64,000 bases of DNA, taken from Azospirillum canadense. Lineage in GTDB: Bacteria; Pseudomonadota; Alphaproteobacteria; Azospirillales; Azospirillaceae. A program made the position numbers and the translations under genes. Below the pieces are notes generated by a model. The model was not told where the DNA came from and did not search any database. It was given only the letters and a program-made list of their open reading frames with translations. Of this stretch, positions 43,792 to 52,501 are shown one piece after another. Position 1 is the first letter of the stretch. Each line of letters opens with the position of its first letter. The stretch lies in contig NZ_JAOQNG010000010.1 in NCBI RefSeq assembly GCF_025961225.1, forward strand, positions 610,501 through 674,500, given 5' to 3'.

Positions 43792-44745
43792 ATGTTCCGG
43801 CTCCGTCTGGTCCCCGACAACACCAACATCCAGTTCATGCGCGGCCGCTACGCCGGCCTGATCGTGTCGGCGCTGCTGTCGCTCGCCTCCGTCGCCCTGT
43901 TCTTCTACCCGGGGCTGAACTACGGCATCGACTTCCGCGGCGGCATCGTCATCGAGGCGCGCACGCCGCAGGCCGCCGACTTCGCGCAACTGCGCCACAC
44001 GCTGAACCAACTCAACATGGGGCAAGTGGCGTTGCAGGAGTTCGGCTCGCCCCAGGACGTGCTGATCCGGCTGGAGCGCCAGCCGGGCGACGACGCGGCC
44101 CAGCAGGTGGCGGCCGACAAGGTGCGCGCCACGCTGGCCAAGGAGGTCCCCGGCACGACCGTGCGCCGCGTCGAGGCGGTGGGCGCCTCGGTCAGCGGCG
44201 AGCTGTTCTACAACGGCATGCTGTCGCTCGGCCTCGCCATGGTGGCGATGCTGGTCTACATCTGGTTCCGCTTCGAATGGCAGTTCGGCTTCGGTGCCAT
44301 CGTCACGCTGCTGCTCGACGTGACGAAGATCGTCGGCTTTTACGCAATCACCGGCATGCAGTTCAACCTGACGGCGATCGCGGCGATCCTGACCATCATG
44401 GGCTATTCGATCAACGACAAGGTCGTGGTCTACGACCGCATGCGCGAGAACCTGCGCATCTACAAGAAGATGCCGCTGCGCGAGCTGATCGACCGCTCCA
44501 TCAACGAGACGCTGAACCGCACGCTTGGCACGTCCATGTGCACGCTGCTGTCGATCATTCCTCTGGCGATCTTCGGCGGCGAGGCGCTGCAGGACTTCGG
44601 CATCGTGCTGATCTTCGGCATTTTCCTGGCGACCTCCTCGTCGATCTTCATCGCCGCCCCCATCTTGCTGTTCCTGGGCGAGAACCGGCTGCGCCGCGGC
44701 GTGCCGGCCCCGGAGGGCGCGCAACAGCCGGCCCCCACGCCTTGA
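43792..44745 (+). CDS. secF: Protein translocase subunit SecF
   Basis: 317 residues, six membrane helices. Family motifs: YGIDFRGGIVIE, and the helix-4 region TIMGYSINDKVVVYDRMREN. Pairs with SecD. Pro-rich C-terminal tail. Confidence 0.97.
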   Translation: MFRLRLVPDNTNIQFMRGRYAGLIVSALLSLASVALFFYPGLNYGIDFRGGIVIEARTPQAADFAQLRHTLNQLNMGQVALQEFGSPQDVLIRLERQPGDDAAQQVAADKVRATLAKEVPGTTVRRVEAVGASVSGELFYNGMLSLGLAMVAMLVYIWFRFEWQFGFGAIVTLLLDVTKIVGFYAITGMQFNLTAIAAILTIMGYSINDKVVVYDRMRENLRIYKKMPLRELIDRSINETLNRTLGTSMCTLLSIIPLAIFGGEALQDFGIVLIFGIFLATSSSIFIAAPILLFLGENRLRRGVPAPEGAQQPAPTP

Positions 44746-44774
44746 AAATCAGCAACAAGGATTGCGGGTAAGCG

Positions 44775-45152
44775 ATGGCGGACATCACGCCGATCATTCC
44801 GTCGGACCGGCAGGTTATCGACGGCTACGGGGACGGGCAGTTCTGCGTGTCGGGGAAGTGGCGGACCGGTGCGGTCGTGGTGCTGCCCGACCGCACGCAG
44901 CCGTGGGAGGCTCCGAACTTCTCGGCCCTGACCGTGGGAGACTTCGCGATGGTCGTGGGCGCGCAGCCGCGGGTCGAGCTTCTGCTGCTCGGCACGGGGA
45001 GCAAGATGCAGCTCCTGCCGAAGGCCCTGCGCCAGAGCCTGCGCGAGGCCGGGCTGGTGGTGGAGGTCATGGACACCGGTGCCGCTTGCCGGACCTACAA
45101 CGTCCTGCTCGCCGAAGGCCGCCGCGTGGGCGCGGCCTTGCTGCCGGTCTGA
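44775..45152 (+). CDS. Mth938-domain protein (NDUFAF3-like)
   Basis: 125 residues of the Mth938/DUF498 fold; conserved core GDFAMVVGAQPRVELLLLGTG followed by VEVMDTGAACRTYNVLLAEGRRV. The mitochondrial relative NDUFAF3 helps assemble respiratory complex I, and alphaproteobacterial homologues commonly follow secF as here. Cytoplasmic. An NDUFAF6-like gene lies 5 kb downstream. Confidence 0.88.
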   Translation: MADITPIIPSDRQVIDGYGDGQFCVSGKWRTGAVVVLPDRTQPWEAPNFSALTVGDFAMVVGAQPRVELLLLGTGSKMQLLPKALRQSLREAGLVVEVMDTGAACRTYNVLLAEGRRVGAALLPV

Positions 45153-45154
45153 GG

Positions 45155-46090
45155 TTGGACGGACATCCTCCGGATTCGTCGGCCTCCGGTTCGCCTGTCG
45201 ACCACCAGCTGAATGCCTGGCGGGCGCACCGCCGGCCGGTGGAGGTCGACCAGCGGGTGAAGAACCTGACGGCGCGGCTCATCGGTCCGCTCCTCGGCGG
45301 CCTGGAACGGTTGATGCTGGACTTGCGGCTCGGCGTGGACCGGGACGTGGAGGTCGGAACGCTTGTCTTCCCGCGGCGGCGCCATCGGTTTCCCAAGGGC
45401 TATTGCCGGGAGATCACCGACACCGTCCTGGAACGCCTCACGCGTCGCGTCGCTGCGCCGGATGGTCCCGTGTTGGCCGCGCTCGCGGCCTTTCGGGCGG
45501 ACGGCGGTCCCATCGTCCCCATCTGGGGAGCCCTGAGGGAGCGGTACTTCCAGAACGCCTTGCAGTTCGGCGACCTCTATGTCGACGTCGCGAACGACAC
45601 GGTGGACGTCACCAAGCCGAAGGTCGAGATCCTGCCGCTCGACCGGAGTGGCTTGCAGACCGTGTCCGACATCGGCCACTTCGCCCGTATCGCGCGCCTC
45701 TATTGGGGCGGCGAGGTCTGGGCAAACACCCTCTTCCCGCGGCTGGCGCCGATTTTGCCGATTGTCCATCGCGGTCCGGACGGGCGGCTGTCGCTGCACC
45801 CGGACAGCATCGCGGTCTTCGCCGAGAACCTGGTCGGGGGCGGCCGGTCGGCGCTCGACTTCCTGACCGGCGAGCGGGAGGCCGGGCGGTGCGTGCCGGC
45901 GGACGTCGCGGCGTCCCTGGCCGGTTGGCAGAGCCGCGGCCCATGGTTCAGCGAGTTCAGCGCCACTGCGGATTGGGAGCGCCTCCACGCCTGTTTCAGC
46001 CTAGTCGCCGATCCGAGCGGCCCCTATCGGTCGGTCCAGGGCTTCCTGGAGATGGTCGAGGCGGTGAAAGCCGCCGCATCGTCGGGCTGA
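45155..46090 (+). CDS. Uncharacterised protein
   Basis: About 311 residues if it starts at TTG 45155; GTG 45239 is an alternative that gives 283 residues. No signal peptide or membrane segment. The sequence is well-formed (conserved-looking GTLVFPRRRHRFPKGYCREITD, YFQNALQFGDLYVDVANDTVDVTKPKVEILPL, DWERLHACFSLVADPSGPY) but I do not recognise it. It follows the Mth938 gene by two bases, suggesting one transcript, and is followed by a strong hairpin terminator. Confidence 0.7.
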   Translation: MDGHPPDSSASGSPVDHQLNAWRAHRRPVEVDQRVKNLTARLIGPLLGGLERLMLDLRLGVDRDVEVGTLVFPRRRHRFPKGYCREITDTVLERLTRRVAAPDGPVLAALAAFRADGGPIVPIWGALRERYFQNALQFGDLYVDVANDTVDVTKPKVEILPLDRSGLQTVSDIGHFARIARLYWGGEVWANTLFPRLAPILPIVHRGPDGRLSLHPDSIAVFAENLVGGGRSALDFLTGEREAGRCVPADVAASLAGWQSRGPWFSEFSATADWERLHACFSLVADPSGPYRSVQGFLEMVEAVKAAASSG

Positions 46091-46111
46091 TCGGCCCCGG
46101 CACTACGCAAA

Positions 46112-46133
46112 AAGGGCCCCTTTCGGGGCCCTT
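46112..46133 (-). terminator. Rho-independent terminator between the unknown gene and sodB (probably bidirectional)
   Basis: Perfect 9-bp stem AAGGGCCCC / GGGGCCCTT with loop TTTC. On the minus strand it is followed by TTTTTG, the classical form, so it ends sodB; on the plus strand it can also end the upstream gene. Confidence 0.8.
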
Positions 46134-46159
46134 CTCGTTTCGGCGATCCTCGCGAAGGA

Positions 46160-46765
46160 TCAGGCCGGAGCCTTCGACAGGCGCTCGGCGACGAACTCCC
46201 AGTTCACCAGGCTCTCCAGGAACGCCTTCACGAAGTCCGCGCGGCGGTTCTGGTAGTCGACGTAGTAGGCGTGCTCCCACACGTCGGCGGTCAGCAGCGG
46301 GAAGTGGCCCTGGGCCAGCGGGGTGTCGGCGTTGCCGGTCTTGGTGACCTTCAGCTTGCCGCCGTCCACGTACAGCCACGCCCAGCCCGAGCCGAACTGG
46401 GTGATGGCGGCGTTCGAGAACTCTTCCTTGAACTTGTCGACGCTGCCGAAGTCGGCGATCAGGCGCTTCTCAAGCTCACCGGGGATGGAGCCGCCACCGT
46501 TCTTCTTCATGCTCTGCCAGTAGAAGGTGTGGTTCCACACCTGGCCGGCGTTGTTGAAGAGGCCCTGCTTGGACGCGTCGCCATAGCTCTGCTTGATGAC
46601 GTCTTCCAGGCTGGCGTTGGCCAGCGGGCTGTCCTTCGTCAGGTTGTTCAGGTTGGTGACGTAGGTCTGGTGGTGCTTGTCGTGGTGCAGGTGAAGGGTC
46701 TGCGACGACATGAACGGCTCCAGCGCGTCGTACGCGTAGGGGAGCGGCGGAAGTTCGAACGCCAT
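46160..46765 (-). CDS. sodB: Superoxide dismutase, Fe type
   Basis: 201 residues. Metal ligands are in HLHHDKHHQTYV, WNHTFYWQSM, and DVWEHAYYVDY; GAGWAWL-type GSGWAWLYVDG and the QSMKKNGGG stretch favour iron over manganese. Cytoplasmic dismutation of superoxide. GAGAGG precedes the ATG. Lies downstream of hpnCDE on the same strand but separated by 71 bases. Confidence 0.95.
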   Translation of the reverse strand: MAFELPPLPYAYDALEPFMSSQTLHLHHDKHHQTYVTNLNNLTKDSPLANASLEDVIKQSYGDASKQGLFNNAGQVWNHTFYWQSMKKNGGGSIPGELEKRLIADFGSVDKFKEEFSNAAITQFGSGWAWLYVDGGKLKVTKTGNADTPLAQGHFPLLTADVWEHAYYVDYQNRRADFVKAFLESLVNWEFVAERLSKAPA

Positions 46766-46836
46766 GGGTTACCCTCTCTTCTTGAATTGTCCACTTCCTC
46801 GGGCCGAGCCTATACGGGCGCGGCGCCTCCGTCCGC

Positions 46837-48168
46837 TCAAATAGGCCCGCGGCGCGGCAAAGTGAAGGCCGGAAAAAGGCCGAGGCGCGAAAAGGTGGTA
46901 CCCCGGGCGCCCAGGAGCGCCCCGGCGGCCCGTTCTCCGGAGCGAATCGCCGCTTCCAGTGTCGCCGGCAACCCGGTTTCGGTCCAATCCCCGGCCAGAA
47001 CAAGGTTTTCCAGGCCGATTCGGCTGCCTGGGCGCTTCGCCATTTCCGCCGGCGCCTGATCGGGGGTGGCGCGCTTCTCCTTGACGATTCGGACCGGCGG
47101 AACCGGGCCGTCGAGGTTGAGGGCGCTCGCGACGTCGGTCCACAGGCGGGCCGCGACGGCCTCCGCGGGCCGGTCGGCCAGGGCGTCGGCGTCGCTGACC
47201 GTGACCGACGCGACGTCGCCACGCAGGAAGAGCCACTCCGCCGTTCCGCCGACGAGGCCGAGGAAGGGCAGGCCGCCGGGGAGCAAGGGCGCATCCGACG
47301 GGGATTCGGCCAACCGGAAATGGGCGTTCACGATCGCACGGCCGGCGGCGGGCGCCGGGAGACCCGGCAAAAGGCGGCTGGAGATCCAGGCCGGGGCGGC
47401 GAGCACGACCGAATCGGCCGGCCCAACCGGCACCCGCATCCCCGACACGGACAGGGCGGTAATGCGGTCGCCATCACGCTCCAGCCCGTCCACACGGCTG
47501 CCGAGGCGCAGCGTGCTGCCGTTGCGCTCCAACCAGGAAACGGCGGGGTCGACCAGGGCGGCGGACAGGCCGCGCTCGGCGAACAGTGGTCGGCAGGCAG
47601 CCTCGCCGCGCAGCAGCGTCTCCCGCAGCACCGCGCCGAACAGGCGGGCCGACGAACGGTCCAACGCGCCGTTCATCACGGAGACGCCGAGGGGATGCCA
47701 CAGCCGCTCGTGCAGTGGGCCACTAGGTGGCAGGGCATCGGCGATGCTGGCCGACGGAGCGGCCAACAGGGTGCGAAGTGCCGACAGGTAGTCGGCCGGG
47801 CGGCTGCCCGGCACGCGGCGCGCCTTGTCGAACAGCCACAGGCCACCGGGGCGAAGCGTCCAGCGCTCCCCGTTGCGCAGGTCGAGGAAGGGGAAGGCGG
47901 CGGGGCGCAACTCCGTCAGGGAGCCGCGGGCGCCGATCGCCTCAAGGTAGCTGAGCAGCGAACGGTTGCCGCTGAGCGCCAGATGACTGCCGTTGTCGAC
48001 CGTGCGGCCGAGCGTCGAATCGAAGAAGGAGCGGGCGCGCCCGCCGGCCTGCGGCGCACCGTCGTACAGCACGGCCCGCCGCCTGGCGGCGGTCAGGCGT
48101 ACGGCCGCCGAAAGGCCGGCAAGGCCGGCCCCGACGATGTGGACGGTCGGTGCGGAATGGGTCTTCAC
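46837..48168 (-). CDS. hpnE: Hydroxysqualene dehydroxylase HpnE
   Basis: 443 residues. FAD-dependent amine-oxidase/desaturase fold: dinucleotide-binding HIVGAGLAGLSAAVRL at the start, second motif GGRARSFFD, and C-terminal NLVLAGDWTETGLPATLEAAIRSG that holds FAD. Converts hydroxysqualene to squalene for hopanoid synthesis. GTG 48168 is chosen because it overlaps the hpnD stop (GTGA) and gives the correct N-terminus. Confidence 0.92.
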   Translation of the reverse strand: MKTHSAPTVHIVGAGLAGLSAAVRLTAARRRAVLYDGAPQAGGRARSFFDSTLGRTVDNGSHLALSGNRSLLSYLEAIGARGSLTELRPAAFPFLDLRNGERWTLRPGGLWLFDKARRVPGSRPADYLSALRTLLAAPSASIADALPPSGPLHERLWHPLGVSVMNGALDRSSARLFGAVLRETLLRGEAACRPLFAERGLSAALVDPAVSWLERNGSTLRLGSRVDGLERDGDRITALSVSGMRVPVGPADSVVLAAPAWISSRLLPGLPAPAAGRAIVNAHFRLAESPSDAPLLPGGLPFLGLVGGTAEWLFLRGDVASVTVSDADALADRPAEAVAARLWTDVASALNLDGPVPPVRIVKEKRATPDQAPAEMAKRPGSRIGLENLVLAGDWTETGLPATLEAAIRSGERAAGALLGARGTTFSRLGLFPAFTLPRRGPI

Positions 48169-49088
48169 GATGCCGGAGGGTACCCGACCGCGCAGCGAAT
48201 CGCCACCAGCGCGCATTCGCGCTTGCCCACGCGCACGCGTTGGGCCGGGTCCGCCCAGCCCCGTGCGCGCAGGCGGACGAGCAGCCGGTGGTACAGGACC
48301 ATCATGGCGACCGCCGCCCACAAGGAGCCGCGCCGCCCGCCCTTCCGGCTCTCCTCCAGCGCCCGCCGGGATTCGGCGAACTTCTCCTCGGCGAGGTCGG
48401 CCAGCGCCTCGCAGACCTTCGGCAGGTTGGGATGGGTGAGCACGGCGGCCGGGTCGGAGGTGCCGATGTCGGCGTCGTCCAGCAGCTCGCGCGGCAGGTA
48501 CAGCCGCCCCATCTGTGCGTCCTCCGCCACGTCGCGCAGGATGTTGGTAAGCTGCAACGCCTCGCCCAGCGCCAGGGCGAAGGCCTCCGTCGAGGCGTCG
48601 GCGCGGTCGAACACCCGAATCGCCAGCATGCCGACGGCGCCCGCCACACGCCGGCAATAGAGCCGCAGCGTGGGAAGGGGCGGTGCCAGGAGACCGGCGG
48701 CACTGCCATCATCGGTGGGAATGTCCATCGCCATGCCGTCGATCAGCGCCTCCAACTCGCCGCGGGGGAGGCCGTAGCGGTCGATGGCACCCTTCAGGGC
48801 GGCGCCCAGCGGGCTGGACGGAGCGCCGCCGGCGTAGAGGCCGCGGACCTCGCGCCGCCATTCGTCCAGCGCGGCGCGCTTCTCCACGGGATCGCCGGGT
48901 TCGTCCGCGATGTCATCGATTCGGCGGCAGAAGGCGTAGATGGCGAACATTGCCGCGCGCTTGGAACGCGGCAGAAGCAGCATCGGCCAGTAGAAGGTGC
49001 TGCCGGAACTCTGGGTGACGGCGGCCGCGGCGGCCGCAGGGGTCGCGGCGGAATCGTCGCGCGTCGAGTCCAGCGTCGGCTGCGGCAT
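48165..49088 (-). CDS. hpnD: Presqualene diphosphate synthase HpnD
   Basis: 307 residues of the squalene/phytoene synthase fold. Both Asp-rich motifs are intact: YAFCRRIDDIADE and QLTNILRDVAEDAQMGRLYLP. Condenses two farnesyl diphosphates to presqualene diphosphate. An Ala/Thr-rich N-terminal extension of ~28 residues precedes the core. 40 bases after hpnC, overlapping hpnE. Confidence 0.93.
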   Translation of the reverse strand: MPQPTLDSTRDDSAATPAAAAAAVTQSSGSTFYWPMLLLPRSKRAAMFAIYAFCRRIDDIADEPGDPVEKRAALDEWRREVRGLYAGGAPSSPLGAALKGAIDRYGLPRGELEALIDGMAMDIPTDDGSAAGLLAPPLPTLRLYCRRVAGAVGMLAIRVFDRADASTEAFALALGEALQLTNILRDVAEDAQMGRLYLPRELLDDADIGTSDPAAVLTHPNLPKVCEALADLAEEKFAESRRALEESRKGGRRGSLWAAVAMMVLYHRLLVRLRARGWADPAQRVRVGKRECALVAIRCAVGYPPAS

Positions 49089-49128
49089 GCTGCGGTCCTG
49101 TCCTATGGCTCCGGTCGGTTACCTCATC

Positions 49129-50001
49129 CTATTTCGTGCCCAGCGCGCGCGCCAGTCCCCGTGCAGCCGCATAAACCTTATGGTGGGTGCCGAGCACCAC
49201 GCGCTTCTTCAGCGGGTCGCGCGCCTTCAGCCGCTTGGCCAGCGATTCCGCAAGGCTGAGGATCACGGAGGCCTCAAGCCGCAGGCCGCGGTGCTGGATC
49301 AGGCTGGGCAGGGGCGCGGCCCGCTCCAGCAGGCGGTCGGTGTGTTCCAGCGTGCGGTCGAAGATGACGCGCAGCTTGGTGTCGCTCTCCGGCTCGACCA
49401 GCCGTTCCACGCTGATCCCGCCTTCCTCGAACCAGGCGAGCGGAATGTAGCAGCGGCCAAGCTGCATCCAGTCGTCGCGGCAGTCCTGGAGGTGGTTGAG
49501 CACCTGGAGCGCCGAGCAGAGCGCGTCCGACGCCGGGCCGGCGGCCACGCCCTCGCCGTGCAGGTCGAGCAGGAAGCGCCCGACTGGGTTGGCGGAGAAG
49601 CGGCAGTAGAGCAGCAGGTCGCTCCAGCTGTGGCAGCGCGCGCCGACGGCGTCGCGCCGGAAGGCGCGCAGCACCTGCCGGGCGTGGCGGTCGCTGACCC
49701 CCGTCGATTGCAGGCTGGCGCGCAGGTCCAGCGCCGGCTTCAGGTAGGCGTGCTTGGCCTGACCCGTGGTCAGGGAGCGCTCCAGCGCCTCCAGGTAGGC
49801 CAGCTTGGTCTCCGGCTCCAGGTCCGGATCGTCGGCGATGTCGTCGCCCAGGCGCACGAATCGGTAGAAGGCCATCACATGCGGCCGCAAATGCTTCGGC
49901 AGCAGGTGCGATGCGACGGGAAAGTTTTCGGACCCGGCGTCCTTGCGGGCGATCGGGTTGGGTTTCCGGGGCTTCGTGGGGGCGATGTTGAAATCGGCCA
50001 T
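49129..50001 (-). CDS. hpnC: Hydroxysqualene synthase HpnC
   Basis: 290 residues, same fold as HpnD. Motifs FYRFVRLGDDIADDPD and LNHLQDCRDDWMQLGRCYIP are present. Converts presqualene diphosphate to hydroxysqualene. First gene of the hpnCDE operon, transcribed leftward from the region shared with the divergent NDUFAF6-like gene. Confidence 0.92.
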   Translation of the reverse strand: MADFNIAPTKPRKPNPIARKDAGSENFPVASHLLPKHLRPHVMAFYRFVRLGDDIADDPDLEPETKLAYLEALERSLTTGQAKHAYLKPALDLRASLQSTGVSDRHARQVLRAFRRDAVGARCHSWSDLLLYCRFSANPVGRFLLDLHGEGVAAGPASDALCSALQVLNHLQDCRDDWMQLGRCYIPLAWFEEGGISVERLVEPESDTKLRVIFDRTLEHTDRLLERAAPLPSLIQHRGLRLEASVILSLAESLAKRLKARDPLKKRVVLGTHHKVYAAARGLARALGTK

Positions 50002-50124
50002 GGGTCCGTGCCTGCTGCGCGTCGGGGCTGGCGTGAGGCGCCTGTGTGCCTAATATAAGGCGCAAACCGGCTTTGCCCCGGTCTGCAATCCGTTCCACCC
50101 CCATTTTTCCCATACAGGCATCAC

Positions 50125-50979
50125 ATGGCGAAGGCTACCCCCGACCTGTCCTATAGCGGACAGGAGGTGCGGAAATATGACAACGACCGTTTTCTGACCT
50201 GTCTATTCGCCCCGGCCGAGCGGCGCGAATCGCTGTTCGCGCTCTACGCCTTCAACCTGGAGATCGCCAAGACGCGCGAGGTGGTAACGGAGCCGATGTT
50301 GGGCCAGATGCGCCTGCAGTTCTGGCGCGACGGCATCGAGAAGGTCTACGGGGGCGCTGCGGTGCCCAAGCACGCGGTGATGGAGCCACTGGCCGCCGCG
50401 GTCAAGGAGCAGGGGCTGAGCCGCGCCCTGCTGGACCGCCTGATCGACGCCCGTGAAGCCGACCTGGAGGACGCCGCGCCGGCCAGCCTGGACTGCCTCG
50501 TCAACTACGCCGACGTGACCAGCACGCCTCTCGTCCAACTGGCGCTCGAGTCGCTGGGCGTGCGGGAGGAGGGCGCGCAACGGGCGGCGCGCCATGTGGG
50601 CATCGCCTACGCGCTGACCGGCATCCTGCGCGCGGTGCCTTTCCACGCCCACCAGCACCGCCAGATGCTGCCGGCCGACCGCATGGAGGCCCACGGCGCC
50701 AAGCAGGCCGACCTGTTCGAGCTGCGCTCCGCGCCGGAGCTGCGGCCGGTGGTGGGCGAGGTGGCGGACCGCGCGCGCGACCATCTGGCCCAAGCGCGGG
50801 GGCTGCGCCGCGAGGTGCCGCGCGCCGCCCTGCCGGCCCTGCTGCCGGCGGTGCTGGCCGACACCTACCTGGACGTCATCGCGCGGGAGGGCAACGATCC
50901 CTTCGCCGCGCGCGTGCAGATGGCCAACCCGTTCCGGCAGGCGAAGCTGGCCTGGGCGGCGGTGCGGGGGCGGTATTGA
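50125..50979 (+). CDS. NDUFAF6-like squalene/phytoene synthase-family protein
   Basis: 284 residues with the trans-isoprenyl synthase fold, but the first Asp-rich motif is lost: the region that normally reads R-x-x-D-D-x-x-D here reads FNLEIAKTREVV. It is therefore unlikely to be a synthase. The pattern matches the NDUFAF6 group, linked to complex I assembly, often found with the Mth938 gene and trmFO in alphaproteobacteria. It diverges from hpnC, a catalytic relative. ATG 50125. Confidence 0.82.
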   Translation: MAKATPDLSYSGQEVRKYDNDRFLTCLFAPAERRESLFALYAFNLEIAKTREVVTEPMLGQMRLQFWRDGIEKVYGGAAVPKHAVMEPLAAAVKEQGLSRALLDRLIDAREADLEDAAPASLDCLVNYADVTSTPLVQLALESLGVREEGAQRAARHVGIAYALTGILRAVPFHAHQHRQMLPADRMEAHGAKQADLFELRSAPELRPVVGEVADRARDHLAQARGLRREVPRAALPALLPAVLADTYLDVIAREGNDPFAARVQMANPFRQAKLAWAAVRGRY

Positions 50980-50994
50980 GCGTGTGACGGGGGT

Positions 50995-51067
50995 GTTGGG
51001 TTGCGCTGCGCTCCACCCAACCTACAATGGAAATGCGTAGGTTGGGTGGAGCGCAGCGCAACCCAAC
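50995..51067. repeat. 31-bp perfect inverted repeat between convergent genes
   Basis: Arms 50995-51025 and 51037-51067 are exact reverse complements (right arm begins GTAGGTTGGGTGGAGCGCAG), with an 11-base loop. Sequences of this type recur across many bacterial genomes as dispersed palindromes. It fills the gap between the ends of the NDUFAF6-like gene and trmFO and could stop transcription from both sides. Confidence 0.85.
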
Positions 51068-51070
51068 GGA

Positions 51071-52435
51071 TCACGCGTCCTTCAGCCATCCCTCCAAGTC
51101 TTCCAACGCACGGCGGGTGTAGGCGAGCTTGCGGTCGCGGCCGCGGATGCGGTCATCGACCGGCGGGAACAGGCCGAAGTTCACGTTCATCGGCTGGTAG
51201 GTCTCGGCATTCGCCCCGCCGGTGATGTGGCCGAGGATGGCGCCGAGCGCGGTGGTCGCCGGTGGGGCGGACGTCTCCTGGCCCAGGCGCTCCGCGGCGG
51301 CGAAGCGGCCGGCCATCAGGCCGACGGCGGCGCTCTCCACATAGCCTTCGCAGCCCGTGACCTGCCCGGCGAAGCGGATGCGCGGCTGCGCCTTCAGCCG
51401 CAGGCGGGTGTCGAGCAGGCGCGGGCTGTTCAGGAAGGTGTTGCGGTGCAGGCCGCCCAGCCGGGCGAACTCCGCCTTCTCCAGGCCGGGGATCATGCGG
51501 AAGACGCGCGCCTGTTCGGCGTGGCGCAGCTTCGTCTGGAAGCCCACGAGGTTGTAGAGCGTGCCGAGCGCGTTGTCCTGGCGCAGTTGGACCACGGCGT
51601 AGGGACGCCGCTCCGGCTTGTGCGGGTTGGTCAGGCCGACCGGCTTCATGGGGCCATAGCGCAGCGTGTCCACGCCACGCTCCGCCATCACCTCGATGGG
51701 CAGGCAGCCTTCGAAGTAGGGAGTGCTCTTCTCCCATTCCTTGAAGTCGACCTTTTCGGCGGTCAGCAGGGCGTCGATGAAGGCCCGGTACTCGTCCTTC
51801 TCGAAGGCGCAGTTGATGTAGTCCTTGCCGGTGCCGCCGGGGCCGGGCTTGTCGTAGCGCGACTGGAACCACGCCTTGGACAGGTCCACGCTCTCCCGAT
51901 AGACGATGGGAGCGATGGCGTCGAAAAAGGCCAGCGACTCCTCCCCCGTGAAGGAGCGGATTGCTTCGGCCAGCGGCGGCGAGGTGAGGGGGCCGGTGGC
52001 GATGACGACGCTCTCCCAGTCCTCCGGCGGCAGGCCGGCGACCTCCCCGCGCTCCACGGTGATCAGCGGATGGGTGGTAATGGCCTCCGTCACCGCGCCC
52101 GCGAACCCGTCGCGGTCCATGGCGAGCGCCCCGCCGGCCGGCACCTTGTGCGCGTCGGCGCAGCGCAGGATGAGCGAGCCGCAGCGCCGCATCTCCTCGT
52201 GCAGCAGGCCGACCGCGTTGTACTCCGCATCGTCCGACCGGAAGGAGTTGGAGCAGACCAGTTCGGCGAACTGGTCGGTGCTGTGCGCCTCCGTCGCGCG
52301 GACGGGCCGCATCTCGTGCAGGATGACGGGCACGCCGCGCGAGGCGAGCTGCCACGCGGCCTCGGACCCAGCTAGGCCACCGCCAACGACATGAACAGGG
52401 GCGACGTGGACGGGGGAAAGGGAGGTGTCAACCAT
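51071..52435 (-). CDS. trmFO: Folate/FAD-dependent tRNA (m5U54) methyltransferase TrmFO
   Basis: 454 residues. FAD-binding HVVGGGLAGSEAAWQLA at the N-terminus, followed by the family block EMRPVRATEAHSTDQFAELVCSNS, and the RFAGQVTGCEGYVESAAVG region near the end. Methylates U54 of tRNA using methylenetetrahydrofolate. ATG 52435 is favoured; a GTG at 52465 would add ten residues. The C-terminus abuts a large palindrome. Confidence 0.94.
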   Translation of the reverse strand: MVDTSLSPVHVAPVHVVGGGLAGSEAAWQLASRGVPVILHEMRPVRATEAHSTDQFAELVCSNSFRSDDAEYNAVGLLHEEMRRCGSLILRCADAHKVPAGGALAMDRDGFAGAVTEAITTHPLITVERGEVAGLPPEDWESVVIATGPLTSPPLAEAIRSFTGEESLAFFDAIAPIVYRESVDLSKAWFQSRYDKPGPGGTGKDYINCAFEKDEYRAFIDALLTAEKVDFKEWEKSTPYFEGCLPIEVMAERGVDTLRYGPMKPVGLTNPHKPERRPYAVVQLRQDNALGTLYNLVGFQTKLRHAEQARVFRMIPGLEKAEFARLGGLHRNTFLNSPRLLDTRLRLKAQPRIRFAGQVTGCEGYVESAAVGLMAGRFAAAERLGQETSAPPATTALGAILGHITGGANAETYQPMNVNFGLFPPVDDRIRGRDRKLAYTRRALEDLEGWLKDA

Positions 52436-52501
52436 ATCAGCAACTTTCACAAAGGTGCCGAACAAGTAGACCCTCCCCGGCCCCGCGGCAAGGTGAACGC
52501 G

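Noticed and set aside
41587..44724. 1045-codon minus-strand open frame opposite yajC-secDF
   Set aside because: Antisense of clearly identified yajC, secD and secF; composition is typical of shadow frames.
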